This document shows, one piece after another, positions 1 through 7,745 of a stretch of DNA of 33,489 nucleotides; position 1 is the first letter of the stretch; each line of letters starts with the position of its first letter. This DNA is from an uncultured Fimbriimonadales bacterium (GTDB lineage Bacteria; Armatimonadota; Fimbriimonadia; Fimbriimonadales; GBS-DC), in the NCBI GenBank assembly GCA_937992175.1, contig CALKLF010000126.1:1-33489 (forward strand), in the 5' to 3' direction. Under the pieces are notes generated by a model. The model saw only the letters and a list, made by a program, of their open reading frames with translations, made no database searches and had not been told where the DNA came from. The translations under genes and the position numbers were made by a program.

Positions 1-165
1 GCTACTTGAACTCGCGATTGGTAAGCCTTTCCTACAAAAAATGATACCGAAAGAGGTTCCTTGCTTCGCTCGGAATGACAACCGTTGTCATTCCGAGCGA
101 AGCAAGGAACCTCTTTCGGTATCATTTTTTGTAGGAAAGGCTTACCAATCGCGAGTTCAAGTAGC
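1..165. repeat. Perfect 82-bp inverted repeat (palindrome with a 1-nt centre)
   Basis: Bases 1-82 are the exact reverse complement of 84-165, with a single C at 83. The inner part is the common CATTCCGAGCGAAGC / GCTTCGCTCGGAATG repeat. The outer part contains a GTAGGAAAGGCTTAC-type module that is also found, diverged, in the element at 15044-15184. Reading through such repeats gives junk peptides of the HSERSEES / SEARNL type. Because the palindrome begins exactly at base 1, a fold-back artefact at a contig end cannot be excluded. Confidence 0.9.
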
Positions 166-172
166 GCCAATT

Positions 173-189
173 GTCGGCGTCCCGCCGAC
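173..189. repeat. Short hairpin repeat with a GCGtccCGC core
   Basis: Arms GTCGGCG and CGCCGAC (7 bp) enclose the loop TCC. The core matches the hairpin at 3294-3318 (loop TCC) and resembles the one at 21177-21197 (loop TGC), while the outer arm bases differ. It lies in the leader region of the first gene. The rest of 190-285 shows nothing recognisable. Confidence 0.5.
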
Positions 190-285
190 GATTTGGGCGA
201 CTTGAACCCTCAGTTGGTATTACTGCGTTTCCGCAGCGCGTTTCACGGGTTAGCTTCCACGAGACAGGCGCGCTGCTCAAAATCA

Positions 286-293
286 GGTAAGAT
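286..293 (+). promoter_or_regulatory. Putative extended -10 (GGTAAGAT) of the TPR/zinc-ribbon gene
   Basis: GGTAAGAT ends 9 nt before the ATG at 303. No Shine-Dalgarno sequence lies between, so the transcript would be leaderless or nearly so. This is a weaker match to TATAAT than the other members of the set. Confidence 0.4.
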
Positions 294-302
294 TCGCACT
301 CG

Positions 303-1061
303 ATGGAGACGGTCTTTGTCGCCATGCTGGTGTGGCTGCTCGCGGCGGCGTGGATCTTCTTTCTGGTGAGCTGGGCGGTTACGGGCGATGTGACGGCAGG
401 GGAGGCGATTATCGGTTCGGTGGTCGCGCTGTTGCTGGCGCTGGCGACGGCGCGGCAAGCGTTTCCCCATGTGGGGCTGTTCTCGCTGCTGACGCTGGGC
501 GGCGGAGCAATTGGACTGCCCCTCCTGCGCGCCTATCTGAACCGCGCGGCGCATGCTCAGATGGACGCGGAACTCATCGAGCGCGCCTGCCTCGCTTACG
601 AGTTCGACCCCAAAAACTACGGCTCGCTCATCCATCTTGCCGAAGTGTGCTATAAAAACAATCTGCTGGAGCAGGCGGTGTACCATCTGAAAAAAGCCAT
701 CCAGACCGCGCCCGTGATGGCGTCGACCGAGAAGCGACGCCTATCGCTGTGGCAAGACGAACTGAAACATTCGCACAGGCTGGGCTACACACCGTGCATG
801 CACTGTGGCGCGCGGCAGGCAGTGGGCGCGGTGCGCTGTGACCGCTGCGGGAAACTCGTCTTACCTCTGCTCGTTCAGGGACGCTGGATCCCGCGCCAGC
901 TGCTGCAGAAAGCCGTGATGGTGTGGGTGATTGCTGTCGGCGCAATCGGGCTGAGCCTGATTTGGGGCGAGCAGCTGATGGGGCTGAGCGCGCTGATGGC
1001 GATCCTGCTCACGCTCGCCGCCGCGCTGGCGCTTATTTTCTGGGTGGTACGCAAACCATGA
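303..1061 (+). CDS. Membrane protein with TPR-like segment and zinc ribbon
   Basis: 252-residue protein of unknown specific function. Two hydrophobic segments occupy about residues 5-26 and 32-75. A soluble part at about 85-140 has TPR-like helices (ERACLAYEFDPKNYGSLIHL, then AEVCYKNNLLEQAVYHLKKA). A four-cysteine zinc-ribbon motif follows (C165, C168, C179, C182; CxxC-x10-CxxC). Two more membrane helices lie at about 203-250. Its stop overlaps the start of the LptF/LptG permease gene by ATGA, so the two are almost certainly co-transcribed and translationally coupled. A role in envelope assembly is suggested only by that neighbour. The start is the first ATG after a -10-like GGTAAGAT; no ribosome-binding site is visible. 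Confidence 0.8.
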   Translation: METVFVAMLVWLLAAAWIFFLVSWAVTGDVTAGEAIIGSVVALLLALATARQAFPHVGLFSLLTLGGGAIGLPLLRAYLNRAAHAQMDAELIERACLAYEFDPKNYGSLIHLAEVCYKNNLLEQAVYHLKKAIQTAPVMASTEKRRLSLWQDELKHSHRLGYTPCMHCGARQAVGAVRCDRCGKLVLPLLVQGRWIPRQLLQKAVMVWVIAVGAIGLSLIWGEQLMGLSALMAILLTLAAALALIFWVVRKP

Positions 1062-2155
1062 ATATACTCCGCACGCTGCCTCCGTTCACGCGGCTGGATC
1101 GATATATCGCCCGCGAGATGCTCACCCCCTTGGGCATTGGCGTGTGTGCGATTCTGCTGATGCTCATCGGCAACCTGCTGTTCAACTACGCGCCGTGGTT
1201 TTTCAACTACGGCGTGCCGGTGGCGGCGGTGGCGCAGATGGTGCTGTATTACACGCCATACCTGCTGGTGCTGAGTCTGCCTGTGGGCGCGGCGGTGGGC
1301 ACTGCGCTCACGGTGAACCGCCTAACGCGCGACAGCGAGATTACCATCCTGCGCATGACGGGCGTGAGCCTGCGCCGAATCTTCGCGCCGATGATGCTAA
1401 TTGGCGTGCTGCTCTCCGTCGCGAACTTCGCGCTGAACGAGTATCTCGTGCCCCCTTCGATGCAGCAGTTCAACAAGCTGCGCAACAAGATTTTTCTGCT
1501 CGCGCCTGTGCCGAACCTGACAAACAACGCCGTGATCAAGGCGCAGAACTACATGGTGGGCATCGGCGTGGCGCAGCAGCAGGGCGAGAAGGTGGTGCTG
1601 GAGGATGTGCTGATGTTCGAGCGGCGCGAGCAGGGTGGCTGGCTGGTGGTGAAAGCCCCACGCGGCGAGTATCACAACGGCGTATGGACGCTCTACGAGC
1701 CGAGCGTGCATTATTACCAGCCCGACGGCAAGGTCGCCGATGTGCGGGAAGCCACGCGTCTGGTGATTAATCTGCAGGTAGCGTTGCAGGACTTCTTCGC
1801 CGCGCCGACGCCCGAAGAGCAGACGATGGCGCAGCTTAGCGAGCAGATTCGGCGCAACCGTGAAATGGGGTTGGACACGCGGCAGCTCGAGGTGAGCTAC
1901 CATCTCAAAGCGGCAGTGCCTGCTGCGTGTCTGGTGCTGGCGTTGTGCGCGCCGGTGCTGAGTTTCCTGCTGGCGCGGGCGGGCGGGTTCGTGGGCGTGC
2001 TGCTCTCCATCGTGCTGGTGTTCGTGTTCTGGAACACGCTGCTGCTGTTCCAGATACTGGGCAACTATGGCTTTCTGCCGCCGATGCTGGCGGCGTGGTC
2101 GCCCAACCTGCTGTTTGGGGTGGGAGGGCTGGTGTTGCTACGGCGGCTGGAGTAA
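1058..2155 (+). CDS. LptF/LptG (YjgP/YjgQ) family lipopolysaccharide-export permease
   Basis: 365-residue inner-membrane permease. In Gram-negative cells LptF and LptG pair with the LptB ATPase to extract LPS and pass it to the periplasmic Lpt bridge. The start region TRLDRYIAREMLTPLGIG is typical of the family. Three N-terminal membrane helices (about 22-120, including the conserved YYTPYLLVLSLPVGAAVGTA segment) precede a periplasmic beta-jellyroll-like domain (about 135-275). The SYHLKAAVPAACLVLALCAP segment and two further helices follow. The ATG at 1058 is chosen because it overlaps the previous stop (ATGA) and begins the family homology; the longer reading frame back to 923 is an extension with no homology. 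A single copy is seen, so whether it acts as LptF or LptG is undecided. A strong hairpin follows its stop. Confidence 0.9.
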   Translation: MNILRTLPPFTRLDRYIAREMLTPLGIGVCAILLMLIGNLLFNYAPWFFNYGVPVAAVAQMVLYYTPYLLVLSLPVGAAVGTALTVNRLTRDSEITILRMTGVSLRRIFAPMMLIGVLLSVANFALNEYLVPPSMQQFNKLRNKIFLLAPVPNLTNNAVIKAQNYMVGIGVAQQQGEKVVLEDVLMFERREQGGWLVVKAPRGEYHNGVWTLYEPSVHYYQPDGKVADVREATRLVINLQVALQDFFAAPTPEEQTMAQLSEQIRRNREMGLDTRQLEVSYHLKAAVPAACLVLALCAPVLSFLLARAGGFVGVLLSIVLVFVFWNTLLLFQILGNYGFLPPMLAAWSPNLLFGVGGLVLLRRLE

Positions 2156-2174
2156 TCATCCGAACGGTAATATC

Positions 2175-2210
2175 GAAACCGCCCCGTGGGGGACAGACGG
2201 GGCGGTTTCT
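2175..2210. terminator. Terminator hairpin between convergent genes
   Basis: AAACCGCCCC (2176-2185) pairs perfectly with GGGGCGGTTT (2199-2208) across a 13-nt loop, leaving T-rich or A-rich edges on both strands. It sits 20 nt after the permease stop and 26 nt beyond the E2 stop on the other strand, so it can serve both directions. Confidence 0.8.
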
Positions 2211-2235
2211 TCGGGGGACGGGTCGGATGGAAGGC

Positions 2236-3588
2236 TTACCTGAAAAACTCGAACTCCTCAATCGCCCGCTTGATGTGCTGCAGGAAGCGCCCCGCGTACA
2301 TCCCATCGATTAATCGATGGTCGTAGCTCAGACAAAGAGTCATCATCGGGCGGATGGCGATCATATCGTTGATGACTATAGGCTGTTTGACAATCGCGTA
2401 GGTTCCCAGAATAGCCGTTTGGGGATGGTTGATGATGGGCGTGCCAATCAGCGCGCCGTAGCTGCCAGGGTTGGTCAGCGTGAAGGTTGCGCCCTGCACC
2501 TCGGCGACGCCGATGGTCTTGTTGCGGGCGCGGGTCGCGATGTCTTCCAGCTCGCGGGCAATATCAACAAGCGATTTTTTGTGCGCGTCGCGGATCACGG
2601 GCACAATCAAGCCCTCCTCGCCCTTCGCGCCGAGCGCGACCGCCACCCCCATATGCACATAGTGGCGCACGATAATCTGGTCGTCCTGCAGTGTGGCGTT
2701 CATTATCGGGAACTCCCGCAGGGCGTCGGTGCAGGCTTTCACAAAGAAGGGGGTATAGGTCAAACGCACGCCGTACTGCTGCTGGAACGAGTCTTTGTTG
2801 CGCTCGCGGAACTCCACCAGACGCGACACATCGACCTGGATGACGGTGGTGACATGCACAGCGGTCTGGTAGCTTTTGGTAAGGTGTTCGGCGATGACCT
2901 TGCGCATGCCGACCAGCGGGATGATTTCCTCGCCTTCGCGGGGTTGCACGGGGGCGGCGGCGGGTTGGGGCGCGGGTGCAGGCGCTGGCGCAGGCGCAGG
3001 TTGCGGCGCGGCGGCGCGGCGTTGCAGGTAGGCCTCGATGTCTTTGCGCGTCACGCGCCCCCCTGTACCCGTGCCGGGAATGGTCTGCAGCTCCTCGATG
3101 CTGATGCCGTGTTCCTGCGCAATCTTGCTCACGACAGGCGAGATGAAGGGGCGTCCTGTGCCCGTGCGCGTCTGCCCATCGCGTCGCGGGGTGGGCGGGG
3201 GCGCAGGTTCCGCGGGTGGGGCGACGGTCGCTGGCTCTTCGCCGCCGCCATAGAAGCCGACGGAGGTGACGGGGGGTGGGGTGGAGATGGGCGTCGCTTG
3301 AGCGTCCCGCTCAAGCGACACGGGCGAGACGCCCGTGCTACGGGCTTCGGCTTCGGAAGCAATCAGGGCGAGTTCCTGCCCCACCAGAACGGTCGCGCCT
3401 TCAGCCGCCAGAATCTGCTGCAACACGCCCGATGCAGGCGCGGGCAACTCGGTGTTCACCTTGTCGGTCATAATCTCGACAATCGGTTCGTCCTCTTTGA
3501 CCGAGTCGCCCTCCTGCTTCAGCCAGCGGACAATCGTGCCTTCCACAATGCTCTCGCCCAGTTCGGGCATAATCACCGCAACCGCCAT
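2236..3588 (-). CDS. 2-oxoacid dehydrogenase E2 (dihydrolipoamide acyltransferase)
   Basis: 450-residue E2 core enzyme. It transfers the acyl group from lipoyl-lysine to CoA in a pyruvate or branched-chain 2-oxoacid dehydrogenase complex. Domains in order: a lipoyl domain (1-78) with lipoylation Lys43 in MTDKVN; a linker; an E1/E3-binding domain (about 148-190, FISPVVSKIAQEHGISIEEL); a long Ala-Pro linker (about 192-218); and the acyltransferase domain (about 222-450) ending with the catalytic SYDHRLIDG motif. It is the last gene of the E1alpha-E1beta-E2 operon and starts 12 nt after the E1beta stop, behind a GGGAGA ribosome-binding site. Linker residues of about 82-102 (STGVSPVSLERDAQATP) are encoded by an absorbed hairpin repeat. 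Substrate preference cannot be read from the sequence. Confidence 0.95.
   Translation of the reverse strand: MAVAVIMPELGESIVEGTIVRWLKQEGDSVKEDEPIVEIMTDKVNTELPAPASGVLQQILAAEGATVLVGQELALIASEAEARSTGVSPVSLERDAQATPISTPPPVTSVGFYGGGEEPATVAPPAEPAPPPTPRRDGQTRTGTGRPFISPVVSKIAQEHGISIEELQTIPGTGTGGRVTRKDIEAYLQRRAAAPQPAPAPAPAPAPQPAAAPVQPREGEEIIPLVGMRKVIAEHLTKSYQTAVHVTTVIQVDVSRLVEFRERNKDSFQQQYGVRLTYTPFFVKACTDALREFPIMNATLQDDQIIVRHYVHMGVAVALGAKGEEGLIVPVIRDAHKKSLVDIARELEDIATRARNKTIGVAEVQGATFTLTNPGSYGALIGTPIINHPQTAILGTYAIVKQPIVINDMIAIRPMMTLCLSYDHRLIDGMYAGRFLQHIKRAIEEFEFFR
3294..3337. repeat. Tandem hairpin repeat inside the E2 coding sequence
   Basis: Two perfect hairpins abut. 3294-3318 has arms TCGCTTGAGCG / CGCTCAAGCGA and loop TCC. 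3319-3337 has arms CACGGGCG / CGCCCGTG and loop AGA. They translate on the minus strand to TGVSPVSLERDAQAT, a peptide typical of bacterial intergenic repeats that have entered genes. The insertion keeps the frame and lies in the flexible linker after the lipoyl domain. Confidence 0.85.
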
Positions 3589-3600
3589 AATCTGTCTCCC

Positions 3601-4587
3601 TCAGTACGCCACCAGCTCTCGCGCGGCGAACACGATGTCGTCCACGCTGGGCAGTACGAACTTCTCCAGCGGCTCGGCAAAGGGCACGAAGGCGTCCTTT
3701 GCCGCGACTCGCATAATCGGCGCATCGAGCCACTCGAACGCCTGTTCCGTGATGCGCGCCGAGATTTCCGCGCCCACGCCGCCCGTCTTCGGCGCTTCGT
3801 ACACAATTAATACCTTGCTCGTCTTGCGCACCGACTGCAGAATCGTCTTCATGTCGAGCGGCTTGATGGTGCGCAGGTCGATGACCTCTAACGAGATGCC
3901 CTCTTTTTCGAGGTGTTGCGCCGCTTCGAGGACGAAATGCACCATCGCGCCATAGGTGACCACCGTGATGTCTTCGCCGTAGCGTCGGACGCGCGCGCTG
4001 CCGAGTTTGACGATGTAGTCCTCGTGCGCTTCGGGGATAGGTCCCTTGATGCGCCGGTAGAGATGCTTATGTTCGTAGAACACGACGGGGTTGTTGTCGC
4101 GAATGGCGGCTTTCATCAGTCCGTAGGCGTCGTCGGGGAAGGCGGGCTGCACGACCTTTAAGCCGGGCGTATGGAAGAACCACGCCTCGAACTGCTGGCT
4201 GTGATACAGGCTGCCGCCGATATAGCCGCCCGACGGTCCGCGCACCACGATAGGAATCGGCGTCTTACCCCCTGAGCGGTACAGGTAAGTGCCAGCGACA
4301 TTCACGACCTGATCGAAGCCGTAGGAGATGAAATCCATGAACTGCATTTCGGCGACGCCGCGTTTGCCTGCCGCCGCCGCGCCCACGCAGACCGCGATAA
4401 TCGCTGTCTCGGAGATGGGCGAGTCCACCACGCGGTCGGGCCCGAAGTGTTCATAGAAACCTTCCGTCACGCCGAACGCGCCGCCCATCCGCCCGATGTC
4501 TTCGCCAATCAGGAACACATTCGGGTCGCGCTCCATCTCTTCCCCGCGCGCGAGCCGAATCGCCTCCAGGAAAGTGACCTCTCTCAT
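3601..4587 (-). CDS. 2-oxoacid dehydrogenase E1 component, beta subunit
   Basis: 328-residue transketolase-like beta subunit that pairs with E1alpha to decarboxylate a 2-oxoacid with thiamine diphosphate. Family landmarks are the N-terminus MREVTFLEAIRLARGEEMERD, the GEDIGRMGGAFGVTEG segment that carries the cofactor-contacting Glu, FMDFISYGFDQVVNVAGTY, and GPSGGYIGGSLYHSQ. The C-terminal transketolase domain has RTIKPLDMKTILQSVRKTSK and YEAPKTGGVGAEISA. Its ATG overlaps the E1alpha stop by 4 nt, indicating coupled translation. Length is normal for the family (about 325-330). The beta subunit does not reveal whether pyruvate, acetoin or branched-chain acids are used. Confidence 0.95.
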   Translation of the reverse strand: MREVTFLEAIRLARGEEMERDPNVFLIGEDIGRMGGAFGVTEGFYEHFGPDRVVDSPISETAIIAVCVGAAAAGKRGVAEMQFMDFISYGFDQVVNVAGTYLYRSGGKTPIPIVVRGPSGGYIGGSLYHSQQFEAWFFHTPGLKVVQPAFPDDAYGLMKAAIRDNNPVVFYEHKHLYRRIKGPIPEAHEDYIVKLGSARVRRYGEDITVVTYGAMVHFVLEAAQHLEKEGISLEVIDLRTIKPLDMKTILQSVRKTSKVLIVYEAPKTGGVGAEISARITEQAFEWLDAPIMRVAAKDAFVPFAEPLEKFVLPSVDDIVFAARELVAY

Positions 4588-5633
4588 AGCGACACCCCCG
4601 CGCTCTCGTCGTAGATGTCTTCCAGCGCCGTATGCGGCTCAGGGTCAGGGCTGCTGATAGCGTACACAATCGCACGCTCGATCTGCTCTTTAATGTCCAG
4701 AGGCGGTTCGGGCAGCTCCGCTTCAGTGAATTGCCCCGTGCTGAGCAGATACTGGCGGTAGCGCACGAGCGGGTCGCGCTTCTCCCACAACTCGATCTCT
4801 TCTACGGGGCGGTACTTGCGGGCGCGGGTCTCGTCGTGATCTGCGTGCCCCTGCAGGCGGTAGGTCACGCACTCGATAATCACGGGCCCGTTGCCCGCGC
4901 GCGCGTGGTCCAACGCCTCGCACATCGTGTCGTACACCGCGTTGAAATCGTTGCCGTCGATGCTGTAGCCCGGAATACCGTAGCCTAATGCACGCTCGGC
5001 GACGGTCTTGGTGGGCACTTCCAGCTCAACAGGCGTGGAGTAGGCGTACTGGTTATTCTCCACCACCACAATCAGAGGTAGTTTATGCACGGCGGCGAAA
5101 TTCAGTCCTTCGTGGAACGGTCCCGTGGCGGTTGCGCCCTCGCCCGTGTAGGCGACCAGCACGCGATCGCGCCTGCCGTCCAGTCGCTGCGCCCACAGCA
5201 CGCCGCACGCCACCGCAATCGTGGAGCCGAGCATGCTTGTGGAATGCACAATCCCCAGATTCATATCGCCCATATGGCTCCACGAGTCTTTGCCGCGCGT
5301 AGGGGCTTCCGCCTTGCCCCACACCTGGCACATCACCTGCTCGACGGTCATCCCGCGAAACACGAACACGGGCATATCGCGATGGATGGGCGAGACGAAA
5401 TCGTCGGGGCGCAGCGGATAGGTCGTGCCGACCATAATCGCTTCCTGCCCGCGCGAGCCGTACACATTCCCGCGCCGCAGGCGACCTTTTTTCTTCGCAT
5501 CGTACAACGCCTCATCAAACAAGCGGGCAAACCACAGCCTGCGATAAATCTCAATTAAATCGCTCTTCTCCAGTCGCTCGTGGAAGGCGACCCTCTGTTG
5601 TCCATTTTTGCGTCGCGTGCGCGTCGTACTCAA
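4584..5633 (-). CDS. 2-oxoacid dehydrogenase E1 component, alpha subunit
   Basis: 349-residue thiamine-diphosphate-binding alpha subunit and first gene of the operon. The cofactor/Mg motif is GEGATATGPFHEGLNFAAVH ending in NNQYAYST, i.e. GEG rather than GDG, as also occurs in branched-chain E1alpha proteins. The phosphorylation-loop-like region YRLQGHADHDETRARKYR and an early IEIYRRLWFARLFDEALYDA helix are also typical. The start is TTG at 5633, chosen because GGAGG lies 7 nt upstream and no ATG precedes the homology. A GGGTATAAT promoter lies just upstream. No E3 (lipoamide dehydrogenase) gene follows E2 within the window, so E3 must be encoded elsewhere. Confidence 0.93.
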   Translation of the reverse strand: MSTTRTRRKNGQQRVAFHERLEKSDLIEIYRRLWFARLFDEALYDAKKKGRLRRGNVYGSRGQEAIMVGTTYPLRPDDFVSPIHRDMPVFVFRGMTVEQVMCQVWGKAEAPTRGKDSWSHMGDMNLGIVHSTSMLGSTIAVACGVLWAQRLDGRRDRVLVAYTGEGATATGPFHEGLNFAAVHKLPLIVVVENNQYAYSTPVELEVPTKTVAERALGYGIPGYSIDGNDFNAVYDTMCEALDHARAGNGPVIIECVTYRLQGHADHDETRARKYRPVEEIELWEKRDPLVRYRQYLLSTGQFTEAELPEPPLDIKEQIERAIVYAISSPDPEPHTALEDIYDESAGVSL

Positions 5634-5656
5634 GGCGGTTCCTCCGTGCGAAAGGG

Positions 5657-5665
5657 ATTATACCC
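5657..5665 (-). promoter_or_regulatory. Promoter -10 (GGGTATAAT) of the E1alpha-E1beta-E2 operon
   Basis: On the minus strand GGGTATAAT ends 23 nt before the TTG start, leaving a leader of about 17 nt that holds the GGAGG ribosome-binding site (5639-5645). No good -35 TTGACA was seen. Confidence 0.6.
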
Positions 5666-5709
5666 TATCCGTCGATGGCGCGTCATAATATAGCGGAGGC
5701 ACGACACAG

Positions 5710-7689
5710 ATGCGATACGCATGGACAGCGTTTTTACTGTTGACGATAGGGAGCGGACTGGCGCAGGAAGCGTTGCCGATTACGCGCGTGGTACTGTTCC
5801 GCAGCGGCGTGGGCTATATCGAGCGATTGGGGCGCGTGAACGGCGAGACGAGCCTCACGCTCAGCCTGCGCGAGCACCAGATGAACGATTTGCTCAAGTC
5901 GCTCGTGCTGGTCGACTTCGACGGCGGGCAGATTCTGCCGGTGCAGTACGCCCCGCGCGACCCGCTGACCCGCACGCTCAGCGCGTTCGCGATTAACATC
6001 GCCGATAACCCGAACCTTGCGACGCTGATGCAGCGGCTGCGCGGCGCGCCCGTGGAGATCCAGATCGAGAAAGAGACGCTGCAGGGCACGGTGCTGAGCG
6101 TGGAGACGCGCAAAGTCGCCGCGGGCGAGGTGGTCGTCGACCAGCCGTTCGTGAACCTGATGACGCGCGATGGGATGCGCTCCGTCGGGCTGGATTCGAT
6201 TCGCAGTTTCCGCGTACGCGACGAGCGGCTCCAAAAAGAGTTGCAGGACGCGCTCGCGGCGCTGGGGACGGGGCTGGACGCCACGCGCAAGACGGTCGAT
6301 CTGCGCTTTCGCGGGCAGGGCAGTCGGCGCGTGCTGGTGGGCTACCTGACCGAGATGCCCCTGTGGAAGATGAGCTATCGGCTGGTGCTGGGCGAGGGCG
6401 AGCCGCTGCTGCAGGGCTGGGCTATCGTGGAGAACACCACCGATGAGGACTGGCGCAATGTGCGCGTGGAACTCGTGTCGGGCAGACCAGTGAGCTTCAT
6501 TCAGAACCTGTACGAGCCGATTTACATCCAGCGTCCGCGCTTGGAACCCCAGATTGATGCGGCGTTGCTGCCTCCCGCGCCTGAAGCGGCGCTGCGCAAG
6601 CAGGAGGCGCAGGCGGCGATGGAGATGGCGCCAGGCGTCGCAGGGCGCGGCGGCTTCGGCGCGCCGACCCCGCCCGGTCTGGCGGACGCCGACGCCGCCC
6701 TGCGCGAAAGTATTATCGAAATGGCGACCGGGCAGGAGCGCGGCGCGCTCTTCGACTACCGAATCGATCAGCCCGTGACGATACTGCGTCAGCAGTCGGC
6801 AATGCTCCCCGTGCTGAGCCGCGCCGTGCAGGCGGAGACGGTCTCACTCTACAACCCCGCCAATCACCCGCGCCACCCCTTCTTCGGCGTTAAGCTCACG
6901 AACACGACCGACCTGACGCTAATGGAAGGCCCCGTCACGGTCTACCTGAACGGCTCCTACGGCGGCGACGCGCAACTGACCACGCTGGAGCCGAAAGGCG
7001 AGCGCGTGCTGACCTTCGCGCTCGATCTGGGCGTGGAAGTTGTACGCGACCGCGAGGACATGACCTCGCAGCAGGTCTCGGTCAAAATCGTGAACGGCGT
7101 GCTGGAGCAGCGAATCATGCTCCGACGCGAGAACGAGTACCGCATCGAGAACCGCGACCGCAAGCTGCGCACGCTGCTGATGGAGCAGCCGTTGGATGGC
7201 GAGTGGGAACTTGTGGAGCCGCACGACGCCGAGCGCACCGCGAGCTTCTACCGCTTCCGTCTCGCGCTGGAGCCGAACCAGAGCCGCACGCTGAAGATTG
7301 TCGAGCAGCGCGCCGTGCAGGAAACGCTTGCGTTGCTGGAGGCGGACGATACAACCCTGCGCCTGTTGGTGCAGAATCGGCAACTGAGCGAACCCGTGCG
7401 TCAGGCGATGGCGAGCATCCTCAACCGCCGCCGCGCCCTCAGCAACCTCGACGCCGAGATTCGCCAGCAGGAGGCGAAAATCCGCGCCATCAGCGACGAC
7501 CAGGCGCGTATCCGCGAAAACATGAAGCAGCTCGATCGGAACTCGGAACTGTACCGCCAGTATGTGCAGAAGCTGACGCAACAGGAGCGGGAGATCGAGG
7601 AGGCGCGCCGCGCTATCCAGCGTCTGAGCGAGCAGCGCGCGCGGGCGCAACGGGAGCTGAACGACTATATCGCGGGGCTGACCTTGTAG
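5710..7689 (+). CDS. Secreted DUF4139 domain-containing protein
   Basis: 659-residue exported protein of unknown biochemical function. A signal peptide ([19 protein letters not shown], cleavage probably after the Gln) precedes the family-typical [16 protein letters not shown] opening and [13 protein letters not shown] central DUF4139-like beta-rich region contains [40 protein letters not shown] and [21 protein letters not shown] low-complexity Ala/Gly/Pro linker at about 280-330 is followed by a second beta region. The last 90 residues form a strongly charged coiled coil ([20 protein letters not shown] onward). GGAGG at 5695-5699, 10 nt upstream, supports the ATG at 5710. The gene is divergent from the E1alpha operon, with 76 nt between starts. 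It may be an envelope or surface protein, but nothing indicates a substrate. Confidence 0.85.
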   Translation: MRYAWTAFLLLTIGSGLAQEALPITRVVLFRSGVGYIERLGRVNGETSLTLSLREHQMNDLLKSLVLVDFDGGQILPVQYAPRDPLTRTLSAFAINIADNPNLATLMQRLRGAPVEIQIEKETLQGTVLSVETRKVAAGEVVVDQPFVNLMTRDGMRSVGLDSIRSFRVRDERLQKELQDALAALGTGLDATRKTVDLRFRGQGSRRVLVGYLTEMPLWKMSYRLVLGEGEPLLQGWAIVENTTDEDWRNVRVELVSGRPVSFIQNLYEPIYIQRPRLEPQIDAALLPPAPEAALRKQEAQAAMEMAPGVAGRGGFGAPTPPGLADADAALRESIIEMATGQERGALFDYRIDQPVTILRQQSAMLPVLSRAVQAETVSLYNPANHPRHPFFGVKLTNTTDLTLMEGPVTVYLNGSYGGDAQLTTLEPKGERVLTFALDLGVEVVRDREDMTSQQVSVKIVNGVLEQRIMLRRENEYRIENRDRKLRTLLMEQPLDGEWELVEPHDAERTASFYRFRLALEPNQSRTLKIVEQRAVQETLALLEADDTTLRLLVQNRQLSEPVRQAMASILNRRRALSNLDAEIRQQEAKIRAISDDQARIRENMKQLDRNSELYRQYVQKLTQQEREIEEARRAIQRLSEQRARAQRELNDYIAGLTL

Positions 7690-7714
7690 CGAACGACGCT
7701 CAGCCGTGTCGTCA

Positions 7715-7736
7715 GGTACAATTCCCCAGCAAGGAG
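7715..7736 (+). promoter_or_regulatory. glyA promoter -10 and ribosome-binding site
   Basis: GGTACAAT (7715-7722) is followed by AAGGAG (7731-7736), 9 nt before the ATG at 7746. Here the -10 is 23 nt upstream, giving a short leader with a ribosome-binding site, unlike the leaderless genes of this window. Confidence 0.6.
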
Positions 7737-7745
7737 CAAGTAACT

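Noticed and set aside
173-189. Intrinsic terminator
   Set aside because: No U-run follows on either strand; it matches the dispersed hairpin family better.
2317-3810. 497-residue plus-strand reading frame opposite E2
   Set aside because: It is antisense to the clearly recognisable E2 and E1beta genes; its His/Arg/Gly-rich translation has no family features and arises from codon bias in GC-rich DNA.
5734-7650. Minus-strand reading frames opposite the DUF4139 gene
   Set aside because: They lie opposite a gene with signal peptide, domain and coiled coil; no independent support.
7203-7745. N-terminal extension of glyA
   Set aside because: It overlaps the DUF4139 gene in another frame; the ATG at 7746 has a ribosome-binding site and the normal family N-terminus.
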